Part shown: positions 40,282 to 48,758 of the stretch, one piece after another
Layout of the letters: the number at the start of each line of letters is the position of its first letter
How positions within the stretch are numbered: position 1 is the first letter of the stretch
IMG/VR virus record: IMGVR_UViG_3300032053_004772
Coordinates: 22,774 to 86,773 of that record
From: a virus
Direction: 5' to 3' (one strand)
Length of the DNA stretch: 64,000 bases
Made by a program: the position numbers and the translations under genes
The notes under the pieces: generated by a model
The model's database searches: none
Told to the model about the DNA's origin: nothing
Seen by the model: the letters and a program-made list of their open reading frames with translations, nothing else

Positions 40282-41342
40282 GACTAGGTATCACAGCAGA
40301 CTGGCATCTCGGTAAAAATGTCGATGGTACTGCAAGTTTCGATCGTTCGGAAGAGGTGTTACAACAGATCGGTCATGCAGTCTCAGTCTTTCGAGAGAAG
40401 AAGGTAGATGCGATTGCAGTGTTAGGAGACGTTAGTCACTCCAATCATCCGTCGATTAGAACAAATGTACACATTCGTAACGCTCTTGAGATGCTGGACA
40501 AAACTGGTGTTCCTGTTCTAGTGATTCCAGGAAATCATGATAGCACTCACGAGGGAAATCACGCCTTACAACCGTTCATGCACGGTCACTGGCAGAATGT
40601 GGAGATTCATGACGATCTTTGTGTTTGGCAAAAGTTTGCGGTAGTTCCTCATCTTCCTCGCTCTCGATTTTTCGATCCTGAGCAATACGTAACCCTAGCT
40701 CATACTGTGTATGAGGATATGGCGAGGAACAGTGGTTGTCAAATTCTGTTGACGCACGCGCAAATCGCCGGTTGCACAGTCGGTCGAGATTACGTGATGG
40801 AGAGCGGCGCGATCGAGCTGCCTCAGTTAGATGCAGCCTACGTAAAACTGGTGTTGGCCGGGGATGTTCATAAGCGTCAATCGTATATGCTTGGAGAGGT
40901 CGCTGTTCTCTATCCAGGAAGTCTTACACAAACTGACTACGGAGAACGAGAAGAGATCAAGGGTGTCTGTATCGTTGATACAGAGAATAACTCCGTCGAG
41001 TCGATCGAGGTACCCGGATACGTTAAGTATCACGCGATTGTCGTATCGACTGAGCGAGAGCTTGACGATCTTCCCGCAGATACGTGGGACGGGATTGTGG
41101 ATATAACTGTGAGAGATAAGACGCGTCTGACTCTTGTAGAGAACTCCGCGTACGGGAAGAATCCGAAGTCGATTCGAGGAATTCGTTCGATCGATGAGGT
41201 CGCGACCGTCGGAGGAGATAAGCATTACGCGTCTCTTTCGTATGTGGATCAATTAGCTGAGTACATGAAGACGCTTTCGGTAGGATACTCCGAGGAGATG
41301 CTAGAGATAGCGAAGTCGATTATGGATGAGGTAAGAACTTGA
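40278..41342 (+). CDS. SbcD/Mre11-like exonuclease subunit
   Basis: A 354-residue metallophosphoesterase with DWHLG (8-12), GDVSHSNH near 51, PGNHDSTH near 85, LLTHAQIAG near 155 and AGDVHKRQ near 194. These are the five Mre11/SbcD metal motifs. It pairs with the SbcC-like gene next door (GTGA overlap) to process double-strand ends in recombination-dependent replication. Confidence 0.9.
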   Translation: MRLGITADWHLGKNVDGTASFDRSEEVLQQIGHAVSVFREKKVDAIAVLGDVSHSNHPSIRTNVHIRNALEMLDKTGVPVLVIPGNHDSTHEGNHALQPFMHGHWQNVEIHDDLCVWQKFAVVPHLPRSRFFDPEQYVTLAHTVYEDMARNSGCQILLTHAQIAGCTVGRDYVMESGAIELPQLDAAYVKLVLAGDVHKRQSYMLGEVAVLYPGSLTQTDYGEREEIKGVCIVDTENNSVESIEVPGYVKYHAIVVSTERELDDLPADTWDGIVDITVRDKTRLTLVENSAYGKNPKSIRGIRSIDEVATVGGDKHYASLSYVDQLAEYMKTLSVGYSEEMLEIAKSIMDEVRT

Positions 41343-43309
41343 TCATCCAAAGTGTAGAGGCCCGAAACTACGGGTCCTTTGCCGAGTTACATTACGAGCC
41401 CGCTCGTGGATTGATAGGTGTCTATGGAGAAGGAGATCCTCCCTCTAGATCAAATGGTTCCGGAAAGAGCACCGCCGTTGAGATCATCCTTGCAGCTCTT
41501 TTCGGTCAGTTTCCGCGTGGAACCGTATCAGATATACGTTCTACGGTTTCTTCCGGAGACTCCATCGTTGATGTCACGTTTCAGATTCTAAATCGTGTGT
41601 TTCGGATTCGGCGCGTTTGGGGTTCGTCGAGCGTTGTGTCTTTGTATGAGGACGGAAAACGTAGCGATGGATCTGTGCGTGAGATGCAGACAAAGATCGA
41701 TGCTTTACTTCGTGCGTCATTTTCGGTACTGGTTGCATCTTCCTTCTTTCTGCAGGGAGAAAGCGATCGATTTACGGCAGCTACTTCTGCAGAGCGACTA
41801 GACTATATGAGAGAGATTCTCTCTCTTGAGTTCTGGACGAAGTGCTATGAAGTAACGTCTCAACGATTGAAAGACGCTGTTATACGAGTTCAAGAGAGCA
41901 CGACTCGAAAGAAGGCCGCGCTAGAGAGAGCAGGAGCTCTTGAGTTCCAGATCTCGGAAGATCGTGTGCAGACCTTGGGAGAACAGTGCGCTGCTCATCA
42001 GGTGTCCTACAACTATTGGACTTCTCAATTGCAGACGCTACGAGAGAATGAGGAGTCAGTTCGGTCACTAAGTACTGTACGAGACCGACTAAAGAAAAAT
42101 CAGAGTATATTGGAGAGTGTTGAGAGAGATCTACAAGTAGCTCGAGTTGCCGCTGCTACTTCGACGCCCTCTTTAATGGTGTATCGGTGTCCTCGCTTTC
42201 TTCGAGAGCGAGTTAGCGGACTCTTTCAAGAGCTGCGTCAACAAGAGGGTCGGATTCGTGGAGCGCTACAACGAGAAGCTTCCTTCTTGCAACGAGCGTT
42301 TGACGCTACGTGTCCGACGTGTCGTCAGTCAGTCTCGGAGAAGACATATCGCACACTGCAGGCAGAGGCGATGAGTGAGCGAGTGCGGTATCAAGCGGAA
42401 TTAGATGCTGTACTGAAGCAGATTGCAGAGTGCGCTGTTATAGATCGAAAATTCGCAGCAGCAGAAATAACGAACGCGCAAGCGTTAGCCACTCTGGAAG
42501 AGTTTCTGAGACTTCAAGAGGTTGGCAACAAGATACCGATACTTGAAACGCATGCTCAGGCGTTAAGAGAGTTGGTTCAGAAAGACACGACTGCAGTTGA
42601 ACTTGCTTCTAGTATCTCACTGAGCGAGTTATTGGTCTCTATTCGGGAAGCGGAGAAGAAGCAGGATGAAGAGAAACGACTTGTTCAGGGTCTCACGACT
42701 GAAATCGATCAGATCGCAGTTTATCAGCAAATGTACGCTACCGAGATGCGAAGTGCTGAAACAGAGAATCAAAACCTTCAACAGCTTTCGCGTCAGAGTG
42801 CAATCCTCACAGAGCTGAAGAAGATCTTCTCGCGAACAGGAGTCTCCTTCTTCGTTGTTCAGCAGATAGTAGAGAGAGAGTTGCAACCTCTTAGTAATCA
42901 GGTGCTTGAGCAATTGCGAACGTCATATCATATTGAGTTTCAGCTAAAGACGTCCTCCGACAAGAATACGTTGGATATCTTAGTGAGGGAAGGAGAGGCG
43001 TTGAGAAAGTACGAGACTTTCTCCGGTGCGGAGAAGGAACTGCTGAACTTCTCAATTAGGATGGCTCTCAGTCGTCTGTTGCGACAAAGAGGTTTCGCTG
43101 CTCCGATTCAGTTTGTTGTGCTGGATGAGATCTTCGGCGAACTGGACGCATATAACAGAGAAATCATGGAGAGAGTGTTAACGATGCTGAAGCAGGAGTT
43201 TCATCAACTGTTCGTCATCTCACACGTTCCGCTGAATCTTCCTTTTGATCAGGTGATCAAAGTTAAACGAGTAGGCAAACTTAGCACGATTGTCGGAGGT
43301 AATATCTAA
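41339..43309 (+). CDS. SbcC/Rad50-like ATPase subunit
   Basis: A 656-residue SMC-like ATPase with Walker A RSNGSGKST near 38-46, a zinc hook CPTC near 325 within coiled-coil arms, the signature FSGAEKELLNFS near 561 and Walker B FVVLDEIFGELD near 591. TTG start overlapping SbcD. Arms are shorter than bacterial SbcC, as in phage gp46-type proteins. Confidence 0.9.
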   Translation: MIIQSVEARNYGSFAELHYEPARGLIGVYGEGDPPSRSNGSGKSTAVEIILAALFGQFPRGTVSDIRSTVSSGDSIVDVTFQILNRVFRIRRVWGSSSVVSLYEDGKRSDGSVREMQTKIDALLRASFSVLVASSFFLQGESDRFTAATSAERLDYMREILSLEFWTKCYEVTSQRLKDAVIRVQESTTRKKAALERAGALEFQISEDRVQTLGEQCAAHQVSYNYWTSQLQTLRENEESVRSLSTVRDRLKKNQSILESVERDLQVARVAAATSTPSLMVYRCPRFLRERVSGLFQELRQQEGRIRGALQREASFLQRAFDATCPTCRQSVSEKTYRTLQAEAMSERVRYQAELDAVLKQIAECAVIDRKFAAAEITNAQALATLEEFLRLQEVGNKIPILETHAQALRELVQKDTTAVELASSISLSELLVSIREAEKKQDEEKRLVQGLTTEIDQIAVYQQMYATEMRSAETENQNLQQLSRQSAILTELKKIFSRTGVSFFVVQQIVERELQPLSNQVLEQLRTSYHIEFQLKTSSDKNTLDILVREGEALRKYETFSGAEKELLNFSIRMALSRLLRQRGFAAPIQFVVLDEIFGELDAYNREIMERVLTMLKQEFHQLFVISHVPLNLPFDQVIKVKRVGKLSTIVGGNI

Positions 43310-43310
43310 T

Positions 43311-43832
43311 ATGAAGGTTGATATCTTTCCGTGTGTCGTTCACGTATATGGAGGTGGTCAAGGTGGAGTCGGGATTCACTTCTGTGACGACGGCGTAGAT
43401 CATTCTCCGATGAAGATCGCGAATATCGCGATTAAGCAGTATGGAGTGAGTCGCGTGTTCCTGTTGGGAGACGTTGCGAAGCAACCGACTCACGAACTTG
43501 CCGTTCTTGTTGGAGACCTTCGTGATATCGGGAAGCGAGAAGTGATCGGAGTGATAGAAGAGGATGAGACGCTTGATGCTGTTTGGCAGTTCTTCACTCG
43601 GATCGTAGTGCTGGTGCGATCTCATAAACCAGTCGCGTCTCGTTATAACGAGATTGTGCTCTCGTTGACTGGAGAACCTAGTTCCGAGCTGATTCAGTCT
43701 CTTCCCTCGAACATTCCAGTGTCAGTGATAGCGGATACAGGAGCTAGCGTATCTGCTGGAGTAAAACTAGTCCAATCGAAGCAATCTTGGCGATTCTACG
43801 GACGAGTGCCGTTGGTACTTCGAGCAAGATAG
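43311..43832 (+). CDS. Hypothetical protein, possible degenerate QueE-like fold
   Basis: A 173-residue alpha/beta protein from ATG 43311 after GGAGGT. Alternating strands and helices include VSRVFLLGDVAK, EVIGVIEEDE and VVLVRSHKP. The strand order loosely recalls the second half of QueE radical SAM proteins, but the CxxxCxxC cluster motif is absent, so it cannot be called an enzyme. It lies near the YhhQ gene, giving a weak contextual hint only. Confidence 0.4.
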   Translation: MKVDIFPCVVHVYGGGQGGVGIHFCDDGVDHSPMKIANIAIKQYGVSRVFLLGDVAKQPTHELAVLVGDLRDIGKREVIGVIEEDETLDAVWQFFTRIVVLVRSHKPVASRYNEIVLSLTGEPSSELIQSLPSNIPVSVIADTGASVSAGVKLVQSKQSWRFYGRVPLVLRAR

Positions 43833-43845
43833 GTGGGGTAGATTT

Positions 43846-44709
43846 GTGAGAAAAGGTAGTAAGCATAGTGTGGAAGCTCGCGCAAAAGTTAGTGTCGGAA
43901 ACCGAGGGAAGATAAGATCTCAAGAGTTTCGTGAGCAACGACTAGGCAATCTTAACCCTACGAAGCGATCTGAGGTGCGAGAGAAGATGAGCATTTCTCA
44001 AAAGAAGCGATACGAAGATCCGAGAGAGCATGAGAAACAGAGTGAAGTGGCTCGAATTGTGATGAATGCTCTGGAAGTAAAAGAAGCGATACGCGCTGCT
44101 GCAAAGAAACAGTGGAGTGATCCGACGTATCGTGTGAAACAGGTAGAAACTCAACTTGTAACTCAAAACCGTCCGGAAGTGAAAGCGCGACGGATTAAGG
44201 GGATTCTCGCTTCTATCGCAGCAGATCCAAAGAAAGCTTATGAGAGGTTGCGACGAGCAGGACAGAGCGGTTCTCATGATGGGGCTGTTGTGCGAGGACA
44301 TATAAGTGCGCGACGACAGTTGGAAAGGGGTCTTTGGCCTGGGATAGGTCCTCGGGCTACAGCTTTCTTTGATCGAGTTGCTTCTTTGCTTCCTTCAAGT
44401 ATTATAGTTCAGTGTGGACGCGTTGAAAGTGCTCACAAGAATGAGCACTGGGAACAGAGCTTATCAGGAGAGCTTTTTTGTGCCGACTTTTGGGTTGATG
44501 TGTTGCACATTTGGATTGAGTATGATGAGTTTCATCATCAAACGGATCGAACACAGCAAGCTAAAGATCGAAGGAAAGACGCTTACGTTCAAAGTCAGCA
44601 CTACTACTTTCTTCGAGTAAAAGAGGGTCGTGATAAGATACCGGATCATACTTCTGAACAAGTAGCGGAGTGGATCTTGTCTAGAGATAATACTACTCCG
44701 TTGGAGTAG
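43846..44709 (+). CDS. Homing endonuclease-like protein (NUMOD3 + Vsr/DUF559-like nuclease)
   Basis: A 287-residue basic protein from GTG 43846. The N-terminus has NUMOD3-like DNA-binding motifs (KGSKHSVEARAKVS). The C-terminal domain (about 190-280) has ADFWVDVLHIWIEYDEFHH, arranged like the D...ExD core of Vsr/DUF559 nucleases. Such proteins spread by cutting intron-less or intron-free alleles. It lies between a hypothetical gene and a small NUMOD3-only gene. Confidence 0.68.
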   Translation: MRKGSKHSVEARAKVSVGNRGKIRSQEFREQRLGNLNPTKRSEVREKMSISQKKRYEDPREHEKQSEVARIVMNALEVKEAIRAAAKKQWSDPTYRVKQVETQLVTQNRPEVKARRIKGILASIAADPKKAYERLRRAGQSGSHDGAVVRGHISARRQLERGLWPGIGPRATAFFDRVASLLPSSIIVQCGRVESAHKNEHWEQSLSGELFCADFWVDVLHIWIEYDEFHHQTDRTQQAKDRRKDAYVQSQHYYFLRVKEGRDKIPDHTSEQVAEWILSRDNTTPLE

Positions 44710-44736
44710 AGTAAAATTCATTTGAGGAGGATCACT

Positions 44737-44928
44737 ATGGGTGAATCCGGAAAAAAATATAGCCCAGAGGCTATAGAAAAAATGCGAAATGCGCATCTAG
44801 GAAAAAAACACAGCCCTGAATCGATCGCGAAGATGCGCGAGTCGGCCAAAAAGAGTGCTCTTGCGCGCAAAGCAAGTGCTCCCGCAACTTCCACCGCACC
44901 GGTAGAGCCGGTCGCGCAACCGAAGTAA
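44737..44928 (+). CDS. NUMOD3-only mini-protein
   Basis: A 63-residue protein after GAGGAGG with two tandem NUMOD3-like units (KKYSPEAIEKMRNAHLG and KKHSPESIAKMRESAKK) and an Ala/Pro tail. It has DNA-binding modules but no nuclease. It may be a regulatory relative, an immunity-like binder of homing sites, or a remnant. It follows the endonuclease gene directly. Confidence 0.6.
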   Translation: MGESGKKYSPEAIEKMRNAHLGKKHSPESIAKMRESAKKSALARKASAPATSTAPVEPVAQPK

Positions 44929-44966
44929 GCGTCAGCACACGACGAAATCTTTCTCAGGAGGTGTTC

Positions 44967-45668
44967 ATGAAGGAGTACAAGCTTCTCAACCTGTATCTGG
45001 TGGCGTTTGTCGCGATTCTGATGCTGTCGAACATCATCGCTGGCAAGTTGATCCAGATCGGCCCTATCATTCTTACGGCAGCGGTGTTTTTGTTCCCGCT
45101 GAGCTACATCTTCGGTGACGTACTCACCGAGGTGTACGGATATGCTCGCTCGAGACGTATTATCTGGTACGGTTTCGGCGCGAACATTCTTATGTCGCTT
45201 ATCTTCTTGATGGCGATCGTGCTACCGTATCCGCCCTTCTGGAAGGGACAAGAAGCGTTCAAGACCGTGCTCGGTCTCGTGCCGAGATTGGTCCTTGCCT
45301 CACTGGTTGGGTACTGGGTCGGATCATTCGGGAACTCCTGGATTCTCGCTCGAATGAAGGAGTGGATGTTGAAGTGGGATCCACAGTCTAAACATCTGTG
45401 GATGAGAACCATCGCGTCCACGATCGTCGGAGAGGGGATCGACACGATCCTGTTCGGTTTCATCGCGTTCATCGGTTCTATGCCATTCGTCGCCGTTCTC
45501 ACAATGATCGGATGGCAGTGGGTTATGAAGGTCGGGGTGGAGGTCGCTTTCACTCCAGTCACGTATCTAGTGATTCACGCTACCAAGAAAGCCGAGGGAA
45601 TGGATGTGGTCGGTACTGAAACATACTCTCCGTTCCGTTGGTTGGTTCGTGATCGAAAGGAAACGTAA
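44967..45668 (+). CDS. yhhQ: YhhQ-family queuosine precursor transporter
   Basis: A 233-residue membrane protein with about six helices (near 8-28, 33-54, 66-88, 105-125, 155-178 and 183-205), and the family segments SNIIAGKL, FPLSYIFGDVLTEVYGY, GEGIDTILF and KVGVEVAFTP. YhhQ proteins import preQ0/preQ1. ATG 44967 is chosen six bases after AGGAGG. In a phage with queC and a dpdA-like gene it would supply 7-deazaguanine precursor for DNA modification. A hairpin and a tRNA-like element follow. Confidence 0.88.
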   Translation: MKEYKLLNLYLVAFVAILMLSNIIAGKLIQIGPIILTAAVFLFPLSYIFGDVLTEVYGYARSRRIIWYGFGANILMSLIFLMAIVLPYPPFWKGQEAFKTVLGLVPRLVLASLVGYWVGSFGNSWILARMKEWMLKWDPQSKHLWMRTIASTIVGEGIDTILFGFIAFIGSMPFVAVLTMIGWQWVMKVGVEVAFTPVTYLVIHATKKAEGMDVVGTETYSPFRWLVRDRKET

Positions 45669-45676
45669 CTTCTAGC

Positions 45677-45703
45677 GGGGGATCTAGATTTTGTAGATCC
45701 CCC
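45677..45703 (+). terminator. Terminator-like hairpin after yhhQ
   Basis: A perfect 10-bp stem GGGGGATCTA/TAGATCCCCC with a 7-base loop GATTTTG lies eight bases after the yhhQ stop. There is no T tract, so it may block RNA decay or be a processing site before the tRNA-like element instead of ending transcription. Confidence 0.5.
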
Positions 45704-45708
45704 TCCTA

Positions 45709-45778
45709 GCACTCGTAGTAAGCTGCTCCCGCCGGAGACAGTGGCTAGCTTGCACAGGTTCGATTCCTGTCGGGTGCA
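45709..45778 (+). tRNA. tRNA-like element with intact acceptor and T arms only
   Basis: GCACTCG (45709-45715) pairs with CGGGTGC (45771-45777) over 7 bp with one G-U. The T arm ACAGG-TTCGATT-CCTGT (45754-45770) is perfect and adjoins the acceptor stem. The 38 bases between do not form a D arm or a standard anticodon arm. The best anticodon-like stem has four pairs including a G-U and a loop lacking U33. Instead, AAGCT (45720) pairs with AGCTT (45747), and CTCC (45726) with GGAG (45734). CCA is not encoded. It may be an atypical tRNA, a decayed one, or a tRNA mimic. Confidence 0.45.
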
Positions 45779-45779
45779 T

Positions 45780-46067
45780 ATGATACAAAGAAATCAATTG
45801 TCTAATCTGGAGCTGTCTCGCGCCCTGAGAGAAGTTGATCACAAGCTCGACTTTCGTCTTAGAGAGAAGGGAAGTGGAACCTACGCTGGTCCTCATGAGT
45901 GCTACGGTATTATAGCGGAGGAGTTTAATAAAGAACTGTTAGAAGCTCTTCACGAGAACGATCCGAAGAAGTTTCGCAAGGAACTGTTAGATATCGCGGT
46001 TGCGTGTGTGATCGGAATGGCGTCTATGCTTCCGACGGATACGCCTAGCGAAGGAACTCCTTCGTGA
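45780..46067 (+). CDS. MazG-like all-alpha nucleotide pyrophosphohydrolase
   Basis: A 95-residue helical protein with HECYGIIAEEFNKELLEAL (about 36-54) and FRKELLDIAVAC (about 62-73). The EExxxE...ExxD spacing matches the metal site of MazG-like NTP pyrophosphohydrolases. ATG 45780 starts just after the tRNA-like element, with no obvious ribosome site. It could degrade (p)ppGpp or modified dNTPs. Overlaps the DUF1643 gene. Confidence 0.55.
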   Translation: MIQRNQLSNLELSRALREVDHKLDFRLREKGSGTYAGPHECYGIIAEEFNKELLEALHENDPKKFRKELLDIAVACVIGMASMLPTDTPSEGTPS

Positions 46068-46549
46068 TTCAGTCGGCCGTTATTAGTGAAGACGGTCGTT
46101 ATCGCTACAGTCTGACTAGACGATGGTACGATCGTCCTCCTTTGGTGTTTTGTATGTTGAATCCTTCGACTGCAGATGCGGAGCGAGATGATCCGACTAT
46201 CAGACGTTGCATCAACTTCGCAAAACGAGAGAATGCCGGAGGAATCGAGATTGTAAATCTGATGGCATATCGAGCTACTAGTCCTGCTGATTGTCTTCAA
46301 CAGTTGGATCCCGTAGGACCTGAGAACTACGACTATCTGGAGCGAGCTGCTAGACTTACGTGGAGTGTGATATGCGCCTGGGGAGCGAGAGCTCCAGACT
46401 GGATTGTGAAACGAGGAGTTCTTCATCTTAGGGGTCTGGTTGCGGGTTGTCCTCAACTGTCGTGCTTTGGTACGACTAAGGATGGATGTCCTCGACATCC
46501 TCTCTATCTTCGTAGCGATCAACCTCTTGTAGAGTGGAGACCTGTATGA
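46064..46549 (+). CDS. DUF1643 family protein
   Basis: A 161-residue protein from GTG 46064. FCMLNPSTADAERDDPTIRRC (start near 29) with the LNPSTAD core, NLMAYRATSP near 64 and WGARAP near 107 are the conserved blocks of DUF1643, a small family common in phages and bacteria whose role is not known. Overlaps recA. Confidence 0.8.
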   Translation: MIQSAVISEDGRYRYSLTRRWYDRPPLVFCMLNPSTADAERDDPTIRRCINFAKRENAGGIEIVNLMAYRATSPADCLQQLDPVGPENYDYLERAARLTWSVICAWGARAPDWIVKRGVLHLRGLVAGCPQLSCFGTTKDGCPRHPLYLRSDQPLVEWRPV

Positions 46550-47721
46550 CACGCGATCTACAAAAGGTGCTAGACAAGAAGTTCGGACCCGGACGTATAG
46601 CTATCGCTTCGGAAGCGCGAGCACTGGTATACGATAGAGTTCCTACAGGCTCACTGCAGTTGGATCTTGCTCTAGGTGGTGGGTTGCCTCTAGGTCGAAT
46701 TACAGAGTTCGCTGGTCCGGAGTCGCACGGTAAGACGACAGCAATCCTTCGCATTTTGGCGGAGAATCAGAAGCTCGGTCGAGTGTGCGCGTTTGTAGAT
46801 ACTGAGGGTTCGTTCGATTTCGATTTCGCTCGTAAGATTGGTGTCGATCTAGATGCTTTGATCTTTAACGCTCCAGCCTCTCTCGAAGACATGATTGATA
46901 TGGTAGAAGTGTTGGTGGCTTCTCGAGAGGTGTCGCTGATCGCGATTGACTCTATCACAGGACCTGTACCGACACACGTACAGGGTCGGAGTGCTGATGA
47001 ACCGACGATGGGAACGGAAGCTAAACTGAACAACCTCTTCTGTCGGAAGGTTGTTACGGCGATGGCTCCTGGAGATCTCACGAAAGAAGAGAACCGTCCG
47101 TGGTGTTCCGTGATCTATACCAATCAGTTGAGAGACTCCTTTGATATGTACGGTGGACCAGATGTCGGAGGGGGATGGGGACTGCGGTTCTTTAAGTCCA
47201 TCAGCGTTCTGTTCCGTCGAGCGAAGTGGCTTGACGCTGTTGGTGGTGAAGTTAAAGAGACGAAGGCTGAGAAGTGGGGAACGACTCTAACCTTCGTCGC
47301 AAAGAAGAATAAGACGTCGGTTCCTCACGGAACCGGAGAGGTCGACTTCTACTTTCGAGATGCTGCTTACGTGCACGCTGGACAGTACGATCTATTGAAG
47401 GATGTGCTGATTACCGCTACGCGGTTCGGTTTGATAGAACAGCGTGGAGCTTACTACTACGTAGGTGGAGCAAGCTTTCTGGGGATGGAAAAGCTGCTGC
47501 AGGGACTTCGTACCGATCTCTCTGTGAGTGAGGATCTACGCAGACTAATGCAGACTCAACACGGAGTTCGTTTCTGGTACTACTCTCCTTCAGTAGAGCG
47601 TCGAATGAGGAGGTTATCTGATGCTACCGAAGTGGTTGGAACCGACGCAGAATCACCGCAAGGACAGTCGCAAGATGGAGGAGAGAGTAGCGCGGAAGAT
47701 TCAGGGACAGGTTCAGCCTAA
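46546..47721 (+). CDS. recA: RecA-like recombinase
   Basis: A 391-residue protein with Walker A FAGPESHGKTT near 55-65, VDTEGSFDFDFA near 85 and LIAIDSITGPVP near 127 (Walker B). MAW-like and loop regions follow, and the C-terminus is acidic and Ser/Gly-rich. ATG 46546 is six bases after GGAG. It promotes strand exchange in phage recombination and replication. Its last 100 bases overlap the next gene. Confidence 0.88.
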   Translation: MTRDLQKVLDKKFGPGRIAIASEARALVYDRVPTGSLQLDLALGGGLPLGRITEFAGPESHGKTTAILRILAENQKLGRVCAFVDTEGSFDFDFARKIGVDLDALIFNAPASLEDMIDMVEVLVASREVSLIAIDSITGPVPTHVQGRSADEPTMGTEAKLNNLFCRKVVTAMAPGDLTKEENRPWCSVIYTNQLRDSFDMYGGPDVGGGWGLRFFKSISVLFRRAKWLDAVGGEVKETKAEKWGTTLTFVAKKNKTSVPHGTGEVDFYFRDAAYVHAGQYDLLKDVLITATRFGLIEQRGAYYYVGGASFLGMEKLLQGLRTDLSVSEDLRRLMQTQHGVRFWYYSPSVERRMRRLSDATEVVGTDAESPQGQSQDGGESSAEDSGTGSA

Positions 47722-47950
47722 CTCTGGAGCTACTCCGTTTTCATTCTTCAAAGGAGATGTGCGGTCTGAGCTGATGCTCTGTGAGTGCAAGACTACAAAG
47801 CACGCAAGCTTCACTCTCTTACTTCGTGATCTCAAAGAAATCGAAAAACTGGCAAAGGTAGCTGGAAAGTTACCGGTATTTATCATAGACTTTGAATCTC
47901 AAGAAGAGTACGTTGTGCTTCGCTTGAAGGATCTCTTTGATGGTGTTTGA
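47621..47950 (+). CDS. Holliday junction resolvase-like nuclease (PD-(D/E)XK)
   Basis: A 109-residue basic protein after GAGGAGG. ARKIQGQVQPNSGATPFSF, GDVRSE and MLCECKTT form a D...ExK core of Hjc/phage-type resolvases. Placement in a recA-resolvase-5' nuclease run supports recombination intermediate cleavage. It overlaps recA by 101 bases. Confidence 0.62.
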   Translation: MLPKWLEPTQNHRKDSRKMEERVARKIQGQVQPNSGATPFSFFKGDVRSELMLCECKTTKHASFTLLLRDLKEIEKLAKVAGKLPVFIIDFESQEEYVVLRLKDLFDGV

Positions 47951-48758
47951 TACCTGTGTCGTTGATGCAAAGAACCTCGCGTATAGAGTCGCGTGGGTGT
48001 TTCGAGAGTTGCACGATAAATCTAGTCGAGGTACAGGTATCAGTTTCGGAACCGTTCAAAATCTGATAGGTCTTAAGCAGAGATTCGCGATTCGGCGGTT
48101 CGTGTTTCTGTGGGATAGTATTACGAACTGGCGTGTTGATAAGTATCCCTGGTATAAAGCCGGTCGTACGGAGAGACCCGCAGAAGATTTTCTGCGACAA
48201 CTGTCTGTACTTCAGAACCGACTGCTTCCAATTATCGGAGTTAATCAAGTCGCGGCTGTCAGTTACGAAGCTGATGATTTAGCAGCGTGGTGGGTTCGAC
48301 ATAGTGAGAACTCTACGTTGCTTGTTTCTAATGATCATGATTGGCAGCAGTTGCTGATTCGAGATAATGTTCAGCTTCTTCGACCTTCCGCTCAACGAGT
48401 GAGTACGCGTAGTAACATTTACGAGGAGTGGGGTCTGTGGCCAGAGGAACTACCTGCTGTCTGGAGTATTACCGGATGTGATTCCGATAGTGTTCCTGGT
48501 ATTCGTAGGTTTCCTGAGAAGGAAGCGGCTCGCATAGTTCGAGACTGTCTGCGAGGAGGACACACAGTTCGAAACTCGTGGGATGCGGTATTACGAGAGC
48601 AGTTCGATGTGTTTCTTCGGAATTGGGAATTGATCTTTTTGAGTGGTAGAGTTAGCGACATCGTAGGAACTCGTTCCTGCTTAGATCAAGCACGGTTTGC
48701 GGAGTTCTGTGAGGAGTTCAACATGAAAACTCTAACTCCGAAGTTTTCGATGTTATGA
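47940..48758 (+). CDS. 5'-3' exonuclease (FEN/T5 D15-like)
   Basis: A 272-residue protein with VVDAKNLAYR near 8, VFLWDS near 54, VSYEADDLAAWW near 104, LVSNDHDWQQLL near 123 and the TGCDSDSVPGI helix-3-turn motif near 180. Metal-binding Asp/Glu pairs are intact. It removes primers and flaps, a job absent from the family A polymerase here, which lacks that domain. Start ATG 47940. Confidence 0.85.
   Translation: MVFDTCVVDAKNLAYRVAWVFRELHDKSSRGTGISFGTVQNLIGLKQRFAIRRFVFLWDSITNWRVDKYPWYKAGRTERPAEDFLRQLSVLQNRLLPIIGVNQVAAVSYEADDLAAWWVRHSENSTLLVSNDHDWQQLLIRDNVQLLRPSAQRVSTRSNIYEEWGLWPEELPAVWSITGCDSDSVPGIRRFPEKEAARIVRDCLRGGHTVRNSWDAVLREQFDVFLRNWELIFLSGRVSDIVGTRSCLDQARFAEFCEEFNMKTLTPKFSML

Noticed and set aside
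45709-45778. Ordinary tRNA with assigned anticodon
   Set aside because: No D arm and no five-pair anticodon arm with a seven-base loop could be drawn, so no amino acid is assigned.
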